A model generated the notes under the pieces. It made no database searches. It saw only the letters and a program-made list of their open reading frames with translations, and was not told the DNA's origin. DNA of 64,000 bases from Ruegeria arenilitoris (GTDB lineage Bacteria > Pseudomonadota > Alphaproteobacteria > Rhodobacterales > Rhodobacteraceae), in assembly GCF_013032855.1 (NCBI RefSeq), contig NZ_WQDA01000002.1, positions 310,001 through 374,000 on the forward strand, given 5' to 3'. Positions 27,953-37,815 of the stretch are shown in pieces. A program made the translations under genes and the position numbers. How positions within the stretch are numbered: the first letter of the stretch is position 1; each line of letters opens with the position of its first letter.

Positions 27953-29329
27953 TCAGGTGACGCGGTACCAACTCATCATACCCGATGCGGCGTGTCCAAG
28001 CATATGGCAATGCAGCAGCCAGTTGCCCGGGTTATCGGTGACCAGCGCGATCTCGCGGGTTTCGCCACGTTCGACCAGAACCGTATCGCGCCATGGCCCA
28101 AGACTTCCGTCCGGCAAGATGAGCCGAAAGTGGTGACCATGCAGGTGCATCGCGTGCGGGAATACCGTTTCGTTCACGAAGGCGATCCGGTGAACGCTTC
28201 CCAAGGGCGCGTCAAGAAACGGGTCATCGGGTCGCTCGGCGTAGCCATTCAGCGCCCAGAACCGCCCCAGCTGAGCCAGTTCCCGGCCCGAGAGCTCGGT
28301 CTCGCCAATCCGCGCGCTTTCAAGCCAGCGCATGGCACCGCCCTGCAGCCTCATCTCATGCCGCGGTACGTTGTTGAGATCCGTCAATTTCGGAAGCGGG
28401 TTCGGCGGCAATGGCCGAACTCCCGACCGGGGAGCGGAAGCCGCCTGCCCTGCCACAGAAAATCGGGCCAAACCAAAGGCGCCGTCACGTTCCTGACTGA
28501 ACAGGCTGGCCGTTTCCGCATCCGCAGCCAGCACATCCACCAACAAATCCGCACGTTGTGCCGGCGCCAGCGGGAACGTGTCCTCAATCGGGATCGGCTC
28601 GGCCAAAGGCATTCCATCCAGCGCGACGATCCATCCGGACATTCCGTCGAGGCCCACGGTGAAGACACGCGCATTCGCGGCGTTGACCAACCTCAGACGC
28701 AGGCGTTGGTTTTGTTGAACAGGAAAGGATGGGTCGAATGCTCCATTGACGGTAGTGAGGTTTCCCAGCCGACCAGCATGGCTGAGGTCATGACCGTTGT
28801 CGAAGTCTTGGGTAATCTGGGCCGTTTCCGGATCAAGTCGCCAGTCATCGAGCATCAGCACCAGATCCTGCTCCACATCCGGCGCTTCGGACTCGTGCAC
28901 GATCAAAGGGCCATACAGGCCACGGGCCACCTGTTCGACTGACTTGTTATGCGCATGATACCAATAGGTTCCGGCGTCCGGCACGATGAAATCATAGTCG
29001 AAGGTCGCGCCGCTTGGAACCGCATCCTGAGTAAGCCCCGGCACGCCATCCATAACGTTGTCGATGCGGATACCGTGCCAATGAACCGAGGTGGCTTGCG
29101 GTAATTCGTTCACCAAGCGGCGTTGAACCCGCTCGCCTTGCTGCAGATGGATTTGGCTGCCTGGCACCGACCCATCAAAGCCCCAGATTTCGGTTTCCGG
29201 AAACCCCGGAGGGGCGATCAACTGAGCGCCCTCGCGCGCAGTCAGGGTCAGCGGCGCGGAGCGCGCTAGCGTTGGAAACACCGCAAGCGCGGCGGCAGAT
29301 TTCAAAAGGCTTCGGCGGCTCAGATTCAT
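27953..29329 (-). CDS. Tat-exported multicopper oxidase
   Basis: 457-residue periplasmic cupredoxin-fold enzyme. The N-terminus MNLSRRSLLKSAAALAVFPTLARS is a twin-arginine signal. The four copper motifs are present: SVHWHGIRIDN, GTYWYHAHNKS, FPHAMHLHGHHFRL and WLLHCHMLGHAASGMM, the last with the type 1 methionine. It resembles CueO/laccase-type oxidases, suggesting Cu(I) or phenol oxidation. ATG at 29329 has an AAGGAGAT site. It stands alone, 70 bp after the sleB-type gene, with no copper regulator beside it. Confidence 0.93.
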   Translation of the reverse strand: MNLSRRSLLKSAAALAVFPTLARSAPLTLTAREGAQLIAPPGFPETEIWGFDGSVPGSQIHLQQGERVQRRLVNELPQATSVHWHGIRIDNVMDGVPGLTQDAVPSGATFDYDFIVPDAGTYWYHAHNKSVEQVARGLYGPLIVHESEAPDVEQDLVLMLDDWRLDPETAQITQDFDNGHDLSHAGRLGNLTTVNGAFDPSFPVQQNQRLRLRLVNAANARVFTVGLDGMSGWIVALDGMPLAEPIPIEDTFPLAPAQRADLLVDVLAADAETASLFSQERDGAFGLARFSVAGQAASAPRSGVRPLPPNPLPKLTDLNNVPRHEMRLQGGAMRWLESARIGETELSGRELAQLGRFWALNGYAERPDDPFLDAPLGSVHRIAFVNETVFPHAMHLHGHHFRLILPDGSLGPWRDTVLVERGETREIALVTDNPGNWLLHCHMLGHAASGMMSWYRVT

Positions 29330-29408
29330 TGCGGATCTCCTTGCCCGCAATATAGCCCTTGGTTTCACCCGCGCCATCAACGTTCCAGCGCGGGTGCGTC
29401 AATGCGCG

Positions 29409-30050
29409 CTAGTTGCTCGCAGTGCGGTAGTTGTGGCGATAGAAGATATGCACACCGATACGCGCAGTTTCCTTGTAAACGCGCGACCACGACGGGCGCA
29501 CCGCCTTGGTGTGGTAATGCGTGGCCCCCGACGTCAGCGGGTCGCTGACCCCCTCGATCGCCGCCTTGGCAACTTTGGCCACCCGCTCATAGGCTTTCTT
29601 CTCGTGAATGACTTCCTTGCGGCCGTCACAGGTATAGGTGAACTGGCACTGGTATTTCTTGCCTGTTCCCTGACGGATCACGCCGCAGACGGTGTTCGGG
29701 AAACGGGTGCTTTCCACCCGGTTCAAAATCACCTCGGCAACCGCGAATTGGCCGCGCACGCTCTCTCCGCGCGCTTCGAAATACAGGGCCTCGGCCAAGC
29801 ATTTCAGATCTTCGCCACCGCTGGCTTTGGGCTGTTGGTCCAGCCAGGCCTTGGTGTAGGAAATCTCAACCGGTTGGACCTCTTTCCTAGGTTGGAACAG
29901 CTTCAGATAGTCGCGAAAGCTTTGTCCCGGCACCTCGTTGCGCGACACCAGTTCGCGCTTGGCAGTTTCGGTGGCTTCCCTCTCGGCAACGGACGCACTC
30001 GGCATCACGGTTGCCGCCGCAATGGCAACAGCCAGTATATATCGTAGCAT
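29409..30050 (-). CDS. SleB-type cell wall hydrolase
   Basis: 213 residues: a short signal peptide (MLRYILAVAIAAATVMPSASVA), a variable linker, then a Hydrolase_2/SleB domain (about 95-210) with EALYFEARGESVRGQFAVAEVILNRVESTRFPNTVCGVI and CQFTYTCDG. The glutamate of the EAR motif is the presumed catalytic residue of these lytic transglycosylase-like enzymes. In non-sporing Alphaproteobacteria they remodel peptidoglycan. The frame extends 43 codons upstream, but only the Met at 30050 starts a signal peptide. Confidence 0.9.
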   Translation of the reverse strand: MLRYILAVAIAAATVMPSASVAEREATETAKRELVSRNEVPGQSFRDYLKLFQPRKEVQPVEISYTKAWLDQQPKASGGEDLKCLAEALYFEARGESVRGQFAVAEVILNRVESTRFPNTVCGVIRQGTGKKYQCQFTYTCDGRKEVIHEKKAYERVAKVAKAAIEGVSDPLTSGATHYHTKAVRPSWSRVYKETARIGVHIFYRHNYRTASN

Positions 30051-30236
30051 CAGATAACCTCGCACAGGCACTTCACGCGCCATACCCTCCCCCGGCGGGC
30101 GCGACGGGGTCATAACGCAGAAGGCGCGAAAGGTCCAGTTCTGAGGAAAAAGCAAGAAAAATCTTGCCCGCGGGGCCAAAATTAATCAGCCACAGGTCCA
30201 TCCCGAAACCACTATTCCTAGGGCTTTGACGGCCTG

Positions 30237-32798
30237 TCAACCCCCAAGTTTTGACGAAATCGCCAACTGAGCGGCAGCCAGCCGAGCGACCGGGACTCGG
30301 AAGGGTGAACAGGACACATAATCGAACCTCAAATCCCGACAAAGGGCGATTGATTCGGGGTTGCCGCCATGTTCACCACAGACCGAAAGCGTGACATCGG
30401 GCCGAGCTGTACGCCCCCGCTCCGAGCCCAGCTTGAGCAGTTCGCCGACCCCATCGGCGTCCAGAACATGGAACGGATCCTCGGTGAACACCCCCTGCCG
30501 GACATAGGCTGACATGAAGCGTCCCGCGTCGTCGCGCGATAGGCCATAGGTCATCTGTGTCAGGTCGTTGGTGCCGAAGCTCAGGAACGAGGCATGAGGA
30601 GCGATTTCCTCGGCGCGCAAACAGGCCCGGGGCGTTTCGACCATCACACCCAACCGGTATTCAAACTCCTGACCACGCTCGGTCGCGACGGCTGCGGCAA
30701 CCGTGTCCACCCGCGCCTTGATCAGTTCGACCTCGCGCTTGGCCGAAACCAGCGGGATCATGACCTCGGGCACCACCGGCGCGCCATTTTTGCTGGCTTC
30801 GAGCGTCGCCTCGAAGATCGCGCGGGCTTGCATGTCATAGATCTCGGGCACCGTGATACCAAGGCGCACGCCCCGCAACCCCAGCATGGGGTTGTACTCG
30901 CTCATTTCGTCCACCCGACGCTCCACATCCGAAACCGGAAGGTCCAGCGCTTCGGCCAGTTCGCGCTGCCCGCTGCGCGTGGTCGGCAGAAACTCGTGCA
31001 GAGGCGGATCGAACAGTCGGATGCAGACGGGCTGCCCTTCCATGATCCGGAAAAGCTGCACAAAATCATCGCGTTGCATCGGAAGCAACCGCTCGAGAAC
31101 CGCCGCGCGTCCCGATGAAGTCTGAGCGAAAATCATCTCGCGCATCACGATCAGACGACCGGGGTCGAAAAACATATGCTCGGTTCGGCACAACCCAATC
31201 CCCTGCGCCTGGAAGTTTCGCGCAGCCTGCGCGTCGGCAGGAGTGTCGGCATTGGCACGAATTGATATGTCTCGCTCGGCGTCGGCCCAGCTCATCAAGG
31301 TTTGAAAACAGTCATCCAGTGCAGCTTCGAGCATCGCCGGCTCGCCCGCCAACACCTGGCCCGAGCTTCCGTCAATCGTCAGAATGTCGCCTGTGGTGAA
31401 AACGCGGCCGTCCGGAACGGTAAGCTGCTTTTTCTTGGTCTGGAACCGCATCTCGGACGCGCCGACGATACAGGGCAGCCCCAGCCCGCGCCCGATCACG
31501 GCCGCATGGCTGGTCATGCCACCCTTTTCGGTCAGTACGGCGACCGCGGCGTGCATGCCGCGCACATCCTCGGGCGAGGTTTCACGGCGCACCAGAATGC
31601 AGGGCTCGCCGCGCGCGGCGCTGGCCTGTGCCTCGGCCGAAGTGAACACGATCCGGCCGGTGGCCGCCCCGGGACTGGCCCCGATACCCGTGGTCAGCAC
31701 GTCACGCTTGGCCTCGGGATGCACCTGACGGTGCAGTAACTCATTCAGAGAATGCGGGTCGATCCGCATGACGGCTTCCTGCGGGGTGATGATGCCATCC
31801 TCGGCCAATCGAACAGCGATCCGCATGGCGGCGCGGGCGCTGCGCTGAACGCGGACCCCGTCCAGAATATGCACCTTGCCGTTTTCGATCACGAATTCGA
31901 CCTGCATCTCTTCGCGCAATTTGCGCCGCATCAACGCCGCATGGGCCTTGAGGTCGGCAAAGGCCTGAGGCGCAACATCCTCGAGCGCTTGCCCGCGCGG
32001 GTCCTTTTCAAGGTAGAGGGCCGCAACCCCCTCGCCCAGCGCATCGCGCCCTTGGCTTTGGCTCAGGTAGCGGCCTGTGATCTGCGGCATGCCGGTCGAG
32101 GTATTCACCAGCTGCAGCACACCCGATCCGCATTCGCCCTGACCGACGCCCGGGATCATCTCCTGAATGACAAGGCCCAGTCCGGCATCCGCCGGAGCGC
32201 CCTTGGCCTGCCGCAGCAGACGGGCGGACGTACCATCCCACGCCCGCGCCATCGAGCGCAGGACCGCCAGCAACTGCTCGCCCCGGTCCTGGGGGAACGC
32301 TTCGTCCGTTTCGTCCTCATAGGCGCGCAGGGTCTGGCGCAGGCCTTCGCGACCATCGGCTTCGATGTCGTCGAAAACGTCCGCGTCCAGTCGCGCAACG
32401 TGGATCGCATAACTTTGGACGAACCGCAGATACAGTGCGGCAGCGGCCTCGGGACCCATCTTGTCGGACAATTCCACGAAACGGGCATCGTTCATCCCGA
32501 TGTTCAGAACCGCGCCGGGGCCACCCCAGTCAGGGTCCTCGGAACTGGGGCGAACGCACAGCAAGGCCGATGCGTCGAACTGTTCAAGTATGGCTTCGAT
32601 TGCCGGGATATCGCCGTCAGCGATCCGCCGCACCTGATCGAAGGACAGAGCCACCGTACGCGGTACGGGAAGGTCCAACCGCACAAGGCGCTGCAGACAT
32701 TTCGCCCGGCCGCCATGCGTGTCGGCGGCGACAGGAGCATCAGGAGTGATGAGCGTGGTATGCGGATTATTCTGCACTGCGGCACCTTTTGGTTTCAC
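30237..32798 (-). CDS. ppdK: Pyruvate, phosphate dikinase-family enzyme
   Basis: 853 residues: N-terminal ATP-grasp domain, central phosphohistidine domain (GGMTSHAAVIGRGLGLPCIVG) and C-terminal PEP/pyruvate barrel (LCRTEHMFF, GVMVETPRAC, FLSFGTNDLTQMTYGLSRDD, CGEHGGNP). It interconverts pyruvate, ATP and Pi with PEP, AMP and PPi. It is a little shorter than usual (~880). The N-terminal nucleotide loop reads GGRAKCLQRL rather than GGKGANL, and the normally conserved VRSGA block reads VRPSSEDPD, so the ATP half is divergent. It follows glyS by 66 bp, across a hairpin. Confidence 0.88.
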   Translation of the reverse strand: MKPKGAAVQNNPHTTLITPDAPVAADTHGGRAKCLQRLVRLDLPVPRTVALSFDQVRRIADGDIPAIEAILEQFDASALLCVRPSSEDPDWGGPGAVLNIGMNDARFVELSDKMGPEAAAALYLRFVQSYAIHVARLDADVFDDIEADGREGLRQTLRAYEDETDEAFPQDRGEQLLAVLRSMARAWDGTSARLLRQAKGAPADAGLGLVIQEMIPGVGQGECGSGVLQLVNTSTGMPQITGRYLSQSQGRDALGEGVAALYLEKDPRGQALEDVAPQAFADLKAHAALMRRKLREEMQVEFVIENGKVHILDGVRVQRSARAAMRIAVRLAEDGIITPQEAVMRIDPHSLNELLHRQVHPEAKRDVLTTGIGASPGAATGRIVFTSAEAQASAARGEPCILVRRETSPEDVRGMHAAVAVLTEKGGMTSHAAVIGRGLGLPCIVGASEMRFQTKKKQLTVPDGRVFTTGDILTIDGSSGQVLAGEPAMLEAALDDCFQTLMSWADAERDISIRANADTPADAQAARNFQAQGIGLCRTEHMFFDPGRLIVMREMIFAQTSSGRAAVLERLLPMQRDDFVQLFRIMEGQPVCIRLFDPPLHEFLPTTRSGQRELAEALDLPVSDVERRVDEMSEYNPMLGLRGVRLGITVPEIYDMQARAIFEATLEASKNGAPVVPEVMIPLVSAKREVELIKARVDTVAAAVATERGQEFEYRLGVMVETPRACLRAEEIAPHASFLSFGTNDLTQMTYGLSRDDAGRFMSAYVRQGVFTEDPFHVLDADGVGELLKLGSERGRTARPDVTLSVCGEHGGNPESIALCRDLRFDYVSCSPFRVPVARLAAAQLAISSKLGG

Positions 32799-32832
32799 CG
32801 CAGCATAAGCGCCCTAGCCTTCCGCGCAAGGG

Positions 32833-32864
32833 CCTTGTGGGCGCGCCAGAGCGCGCCCACAAGG
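32833..32864. repeat. Perfect 14-bp inverted repeat after glyS
   Basis: CCTTGTGGGCGCGC (32833-32846) and GCGCGCCCACAAGG (32851-32864) form a hairpin with a 4-nt loop, directly beyond the glyS stop codon. No T run follows on either strand, so it may protect the glyS 3' end or dampen ppdK read-through rather than fully terminate. Confidence 0.6.
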
Positions 32865-35099
32865 TCAGCCTTCGATCTTGGTCAGGTCCGCGACGCTGGA
32901 GCAGATCTGGCGGATCTGGCTCAGCAGATTCAGGCGGTTGCGGCGCAGCACGGCATTGTCGGAATTGACCTGGACGTCCTCGAAGAACGCGTCGATCGGC
33001 CCGCGCAGCGCGGCCATGGCCGCCATCGCCGCCGGGAAATCCTCAGCCTTGAGTGCCGGTGCAATCTTGGCCTGAGCTTGATCCAGCGCGGCGAACAGGG
33101 CCTTTTCGCTGTCGGTCTCGGCGAATTTCAGATCGGCACCGAACGAGTATTCGACCCCGTCCTTCTCCTCGGCCTGGGTCAGGATGTTGTTGGCGCGCTT
33201 GAAGCCCTGCACCAGGTTTTCGCCATCTTCGGTCGCGATCACCACATTCAACGCGCGGGCGCGCTTGACCAGCAGGTTGAGGTCGTCATTGCCGTCCATC
33301 GCGATGCAGGCGTCTATCACGTCGTGGCGAATGCCCTCGTCACGTAGGAAGACCTTGAGGCGGTCGTGGAAGAAGGTCAGAAGATCCTCGGACGTATCGG
33401 GCACCTTCCGTTCAAGATGCAGAAAATCCGTCACTTGGTGTTTCCCGGCCTCGTCGCCCGCAAGCTTCTCCATCACCGCGCGGAACGCTGCTCCGAAAAC
33501 ACCGTGATCGGCGATCTCATCCAACAGCTCTGCGACATGCTCGTCGTGCAAGGCCTCGTTCGAAGCCGCTTCGGCCCGAACCAGTTGCGCGTCGAAGAAA
33601 CGGTTGAGATTCATTCGCAGATCATTGTTCAGGATCAATCGGGTCACCCCCAACGCCGCGCGGCGCAGCGCAAACGGGTCTTTCGACCCGGTCGGCTTTT
33701 CATCAATCGCCCAGAACCCGGTCAGCGTGTCCAGCTTGTCGGCAAGCGCCACGGTCACCGAGAGCGGCGCGGTTGGCACGTCATCCGACGGGCCCAGCGG
33801 CGAGTAGTGCTCCTGCGCCACGGCGGCCACGGCGGCGTCTTCTCCAGCGGCCTCAATGTAATACCGCCCCATAAGCCCCTGAAGTTCGGGGAATTCATAG
33901 ACCATCTCCGAACTCAGATCGGCCTTGGCCAGCCGCGCGGCCTTCTCGGCCTGGTCCGGGTCGGCGCCCGTGACCGTGGCCAGTTCGCGGGCCAGCGCGG
34001 CAATGCGGTCGATCCGCTGCGCCTGGGTGCCCAGCTTGTTGTGGAAGGTCACGTTTTCAAGTGCACGGGTCCATTGCGTGATGTCTGCCTTGGCAACGCG
34101 CAGGTCGTTCTCCCAAAAGAACTTCGCATCGGCCAGACGCGCCGACAGCACCTTCTGGTTTCCAGCCAGGATGGTCGCGCCATTGTCGGTGGTCTCGCGG
34201 TTGGCCACGGTGATGAACCGTTCAATCCGCCCCGTTGCGGGGTTGCGGACCGAGAAGAATTTCTGGTGCTCTTTCATCGAGGTCTGCAGTACCTCGGGCG
34301 GCAGGTCGAGGAATTCATCGTCGATCTGCCCCATCAGCACCACCGGCCATTCGACCAGCCCGGCCACCTCGGCCAGCAGGCCCTTGTCCTCGACCACCTC
34401 CAGACCGGCGGCAAAGGCCATGTTCTGTGCGTCGTTCCAGATGTGCTCGGCCCGTTCCTCGGGCGACAGCACGACGAAGGCGCGCTTCAGCTTGGCGGCG
34501 TAATCCTCGAACCCGGTCACGGCAAACCGGCCCGGCGCCATGAAGCGATGGCCCTCGGTGGTGTCACCGGCGGTGATCCCGTCGATCTCCATCGGCACGA
34601 CCTGCGCGCCGGCTTCATCGCTGAGGATGCACAGGATCGAATGCAGAGGGCGCACCCAGCGCAGGGAGGAGCTGCCCCAGCGCATGGATTTCGGCCAGGG
34701 GAAGTTGCGGATCGTGTCGGCCAGAACCTCGGCCACGATCTCGGCCGCCGGGCGGCCCGGTTTCTCGATGGTGGCGAAATAGACCGCACCTTTGGGCGTG
34801 TCCCGTTCCTCGAGCTGGTCGCGGCTGATCCCTGCGCCCCGCAGGAAGCCTTCGATGGCTTTTTCGGGCGCGCCAACCTTGGGTCCCTTGCGCTCCTCGC
34901 GGATGGTGGGGCTTTCCGCCAGCAGCCCCTCGACCGCCAGCGTCAGGCGGCGCGGCGTGGTCAGGGCGTGCGCATGGGCATAGGTCAGACCGGCCTCGAC
35001 CAGACCGTCGGTGATCCGTTTTTTCAGATCCTCGCCGGCGCGGGTCTGCATGCGCGCGGGGATTTCCTCGGAAAACAGTTCGATCAGCAGGTCGGGCAT
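32865..35099 (-). CDS. glyS: Glycine-tRNA ligase beta subunit
   Basis: 744-residue tRNA-binding partner of GlyQ in the bacterial alpha2-beta2 glycyl-tRNA synthetase. It opens MPDLLIELFSEEIPARMQTRA, the family signature, and has SMRWGSSSLRWVRPLHSILCIL, an HD-type domain (NKLGTQAQRIDRIAALA) and a C-terminal anticodon-binding helical region (GPIDAFFEDVQVNSDNAVLRRNRLNLL). Length is slightly above average. It is unusual that glyQ and glyS are separated here by two other genes (DUF and gltS), all in the same direction. Confidence 0.96.
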   Translation of the reverse strand: MPDLLIELFSEEIPARMQTRAGEDLKKRITDGLVEAGLTYAHAHALTTPRRLTLAVEGLLAESPTIREERKGPKVGAPEKAIEGFLRGAGISRDQLEERDTPKGAVYFATIEKPGRPAAEIVAEVLADTIRNFPWPKSMRWGSSSLRWVRPLHSILCILSDEAGAQVVPMEIDGITAGDTTEGHRFMAPGRFAVTGFEDYAAKLKRAFVVLSPEERAEHIWNDAQNMAFAAGLEVVEDKGLLAEVAGLVEWPVVLMGQIDDEFLDLPPEVLQTSMKEHQKFFSVRNPATGRIERFITVANRETTDNGATILAGNQKVLSARLADAKFFWENDLRVAKADITQWTRALENVTFHNKLGTQAQRIDRIAALARELATVTGADPDQAEKAARLAKADLSSEMVYEFPELQGLMGRYYIEAAGEDAAVAAVAQEHYSPLGPSDDVPTAPLSVTVALADKLDTLTGFWAIDEKPTGSKDPFALRRAALGVTRLILNNDLRMNLNRFFDAQLVRAEAASNEALHDEHVAELLDEIADHGVFGAAFRAVMEKLAGDEAGKHQVTDFLHLERKVPDTSEDLLTFFHDRLKVFLRDEGIRHDVIDACIAMDGNDDLNLLVKRARALNVVIATEDGENLVQGFKRANNILTQAEEKDGVEYSFGADLKFAETDSEKALFAALDQAQAKIAPALKAEDFPAAMAAMAALRGPIDAFFEDVQVNSDNAVLRRNRLNLLSQIRQICSSVADLTKIEG

Positions 35100-35108
35100 T
35101 TTCGATCC

Positions 35109-36320
35109 TTAGAAATTGACGATCGTCTGGATGACGATGGCATTGGCGATATCCACGAAGAATGCGGATACAAGGGGGAGCACGATAAAGGCAATAGGCG
35201 AAGGCCCGTATCGCTTGGTTACGGCGGTCATATTGGCAATTGCGGTCGGTGTCGCGCCCAGCGCGAAGCCGCCGAACCCCGCAGCCAGCACGGCCGCACG
35301 GTAGTTGGCGCCCATGACCGGAAACAGAACCCAGATCACGAAGGCCACCGCAAACAACGTCTGCGCCGTCATGATCACCACGATGGACAGGCCCAGATCG
35401 GCGATGGTCCACAGTTGCAGGCTCATCAGCGACATGGCCAGAAACGCGCCCAGCGCGAATTCCGAGATCAGCGCCAGCGACGGCGTGCGCGACACCGGCG
35501 CGGCGCGCGGGGCCAGCAGCGGGCGCATGTTGCCGATCACGATACCCATGATCAGGCAGGGCACGAACAGCGGCAGTTTCAAACCCGCGGCCAGGATCAC
35601 CTCGGACAGAGCATAGCCCGCGATGATGGCCATGTTCAGGTACAGCAGCACCCGCATCACCGTCAGGTGGTCGATCTTCGCGGCCGCGTCTGACGGCTCG
35701 TCGGGCACGCCGATCGTGTGTTCTTCGTCCGGCCGGTTTGGCGACAGGTCGCGCCCTTCGATCAACAGGCGCGCGATAGGGCCACCAACCAGCGCGGCCA
35801 GAACCAGGCCCAGGGTCGCCACGGCCACCCCCAGTTCAGTCGCTCCCTCAAGCCCGGTGACCTGCGCAACCTCGGGCGCCCAGGCGATGGCGGTGCCGTG
35901 GCCGCCGATCAGGGCGGCCGACCCGAACAGAACGCCGGACTGCGCCGGATAGCCGAAGGCCGCCGCCCCCGCCGCGCCGATCAGGTTCTGCGCCACGATC
36001 GTCAGCAACGTCAGGATCAGCAGCAGCACCAGAGGCTTTCCGCCCGCGATCAGATCGGACAGCCGGGCATTCAGGCCGATCCCGACAAAGAACAGCACCA
36101 GCAGGAAATCCCGCGCGGTCAGGTCGAACTCCAGCTCCATACCGAACAGCAGATACAGCGTCAGAACCACCAACGAGGCCAACAGACCTCCGGTTACGGG
36201 TTCGGGAATGTTGAATCGGCGCAGAACCTCTGTGCGGGCGTTGATCTCGGCGCCCATCAGGTAGACGGCAAAGCCCAGCGTTGCCGTCAGAAATCCGGGG
36301 ATTTCAACGATGAACCCCAT
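35109..36320 (-). CDS. gltS: GltS-type sodium/glutamate symporter
   Basis: 403-residue inner-membrane carrier with about ten helices in two inverted halves, each with a glycine-rich re-entrant region: SAALIGGHGTAIAWAP and GFGGFALGATPTAIANM. This matches the ESS family (glutamate:Na+ symporter GltS). A GTG at 36329 directly after the upstream stop is also possible; ATG at 36320 is preferred. Its location inside the glycyl-tRNA synthetase series is odd, since glyS starts 9 bp after its stop. Confidence 0.9.
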   Translation of the reverse strand: MGFIVEIPGFLTATLGFAVYLMGAEINARTEVLRRFNIPEPVTGGLLASLVVLTLYLLFGMELEFDLTARDFLLVLFFVGIGLNARLSDLIAGGKPLVLLLILTLLTIVAQNLIGAAGAAAFGYPAQSGVLFGSAALIGGHGTAIAWAPEVAQVTGLEGATELGVAVATLGLVLAALVGGPIARLLIEGRDLSPNRPDEEHTIGVPDEPSDAAAKIDHLTVMRVLLYLNMAIIAGYALSEVILAAGLKLPLFVPCLIMGIVIGNMRPLLAPRAAPVSRTPSLALISEFALGAFLAMSLMSLQLWTIADLGLSIVVIMTAQTLFAVAFVIWVLFPVMGANYRAAVLAAGFGGFALGATPTAIANMTAVTKRYGPSPIAFIVLPLVSAFFVDIANAIVIQTIVNF

Positions 36321-36329
36321 CCCGCCCAC

Positions 36330-36854
36330 TCAGTTTTCCGGTCGGGGCGGGCACTCTTCGCCGACAACCGTTCCGTCATAGGCCTTTTCGCCGCAGTTGT
36401 TCAGGGCATGCCAGGCAAAGCCCGAGCCGTCCTGCGTCACCGCGACGATCCGATCAACGCCGTAGTGGATATTCTTGACCCCTATGAAAGCGCGGGCGGA
36501 TCCGTTCGCCAACGCCTCGGCCAGAGTAGCCGCATCATAGCAGTCGAACCAACCTGGGGCCGTCAGCGGCTCGGCCTTTTCGCCGCTCATGTAGCGGACG
36601 GCCAGCTGTTCCGGCTTCAGATCTGTCTGGAAACAAGCCCGATACCGGATCGGAGAGCTGTCGGCGTCGATCGCCTGAAACGCGCTGTAGGCAATTGGCA
36701 CCGGTTGGCCGGTCGCGGTTTCGGTCAGAACAACATCCTGACCGGGTGAGGGTTCGACCTCGTAGTAGTAGCCGTAGACCTGCAGGTAATACATGCTGAC
36801 GCCAGCAATGACGGCGCAAGCGACCAACAGAATTGCCAGCATTTTCCCGGTCAT
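36330..36854 (-). CDS. Hypothetical membrane-anchored protein (DUF6446-like)
   Basis: 174 residues: an N-terminal transmembrane anchor (MTGKMLAILLVACAVIAGVSMYYLQVYGYYYEV) and a periplasmic domain with several cysteines (YRACFQTDL, GWFDCYDA, ALNNCGEKAYDG, EECPPRPEN) that could form disulfides. I think it is the roseobacter family often found between glyQ and glyS, now called DUF6446; this is from memory. Function is unknown. AGGAGGAT precedes the ATG at 36854. Confidence 0.7.
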   Translation of the reverse strand: MTGKMLAILLVACAVIAGVSMYYLQVYGYYYEVEPSPGQDVVLTETATGQPVPIAYSAFQAIDADSSPIRYRACFQTDLKPEQLAVRYMSGEKAEPLTAPGWFDCYDAATLAEALANGSARAFIGVKNIHYGVDRIVAVTQDGSGFAWHALNNCGEKAYDGTVVGEECPPRPEN

Positions 36855-36885
36855 GCGCGATCCTCCTGTGGGGTGCGACGAGCCA

Positions 36886-37815
36886 TCAGGCCTCAAAACC
36901 TGCGGCCTCGGTCTGCACGAAGGCATCGGCGCATTGCTTCGCTAGCGCGCGCACCCGCCCGATATAGGCCTGCCGCTCGGTCACCGAAATCACGCCGCGC
37001 GCGTCCAGGAGGTTGAAGATATGGCTGGCCTTGATGCACTGGTCATAAGCAGGATGCGCCATGATGATCCGCTTGCCCGTTTTGGGGTCAACGTTTTCCT
37101 GGCTCAGGATCGCGGCGCATTCTTCCTCGGCCTCTTCGAAGTGGCGCAGCAAAACCTCGGTGTTGGCCACATCAAAGTTCCAACGGGCGTATTCCTCTTC
37201 GGTTTGCTTGAAGATGTCGCCATATGTCAGCGGGCTGGGCGATTGCGGGTCGTTGAAGGGCATGTCCATTACGTGGTCGATGCCCAGAACATACATCGCC
37301 AGCCGTTCCAGACCATATGTCAGCTCGCCCGAGACCGGCGCGCAGTCATGGCCGCCGACCTGCTGGAAATAGGTAAACTGGCTGACTTCCATGCCGTCGC
37401 ACCAGACCTCCCAGCCCAGGCCCCATGCGCCCAGGGTGGGGCTTTCCCAGTCATCCTCGACGAAACGGATGTCGTGCAGGTCCATGTCGATGCCGATGGC
37501 CTGAAGGCTGCCCAGATACAGCTCTTGCAGGTCCGGAGGGCTGGGTTTGATCAGCACCTGGTACTGATAGTAATGCTGCAAGCGGTTGGGGTTCTCGCCA
37601 TAGCGCCCATCGGTCGGACGGCGCGACGGTTGAACGTAGGCCGCAGCCCAGGGTTTGGACCCCAAAGCCCGCAGGGTGGTTGCAGGGTGGAACGTACCGG
37701 CACCGACCTCCATGTCGTATGGCTGCAGGATGGCACAGCCCTTCGAGGCCCAGTAGTTCTGAAGCCGCAGGATGATTTCCTGAAATGAACGTGGTGCGCT
37801 GGACGGTTCGGTCAT
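36886..37815 (-). CDS. glyQ: Glycine-tRNA ligase alpha subunit
   Basis: Catalytic subunit of the heterotetrameric class II glycyl-tRNA synthetase. 309 residues, with [43 protein letters not shown] near the start, [28 protein letters not shown] as motif 2 and [15 protein letters not shown] as motif 3. Length is normal. It heads a minus-strand series of five genes to ppdK. It is divergent from the pseudoprotease gene across a 206-bp gap. Confidence 0.97.
   Translation of the reverse strand: MTEPSSAPRSFQEIILRLQNYWASKGCAILQPYDMEVGAGTFHPATTLRALGSKPWAAAYVQPSRRPTDGRYGENPNRLQHYYQYQVLIKPSPPDLQELYLGSLQAIGIDMDLHDIRFVEDDWESPTLGAWGLGWEVWCDGMEVSQFTYFQQVGGHDCAPVSGELTYGLERLAMYVLGIDHVMDMPFNDPQSPSPLTYGDIFKQTEEEYARWNFDVANTEVLLRHFEEAEEECAAILSQENVDPKTGKRIIMAHPAYDQCIKASHIFNLLDARGVISVTERQAYIGRVRALAKQCADAFVQTEAAGFEA

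Noticed and set aside
33366..35693. A 775-codon open frame on the plus strand opposite glyS and gltS
   Set aside because: It is the antisense of strongly recognised genes, has no ribosome site or family similarity and is biased in composition; high-GC codon use creates such frames.
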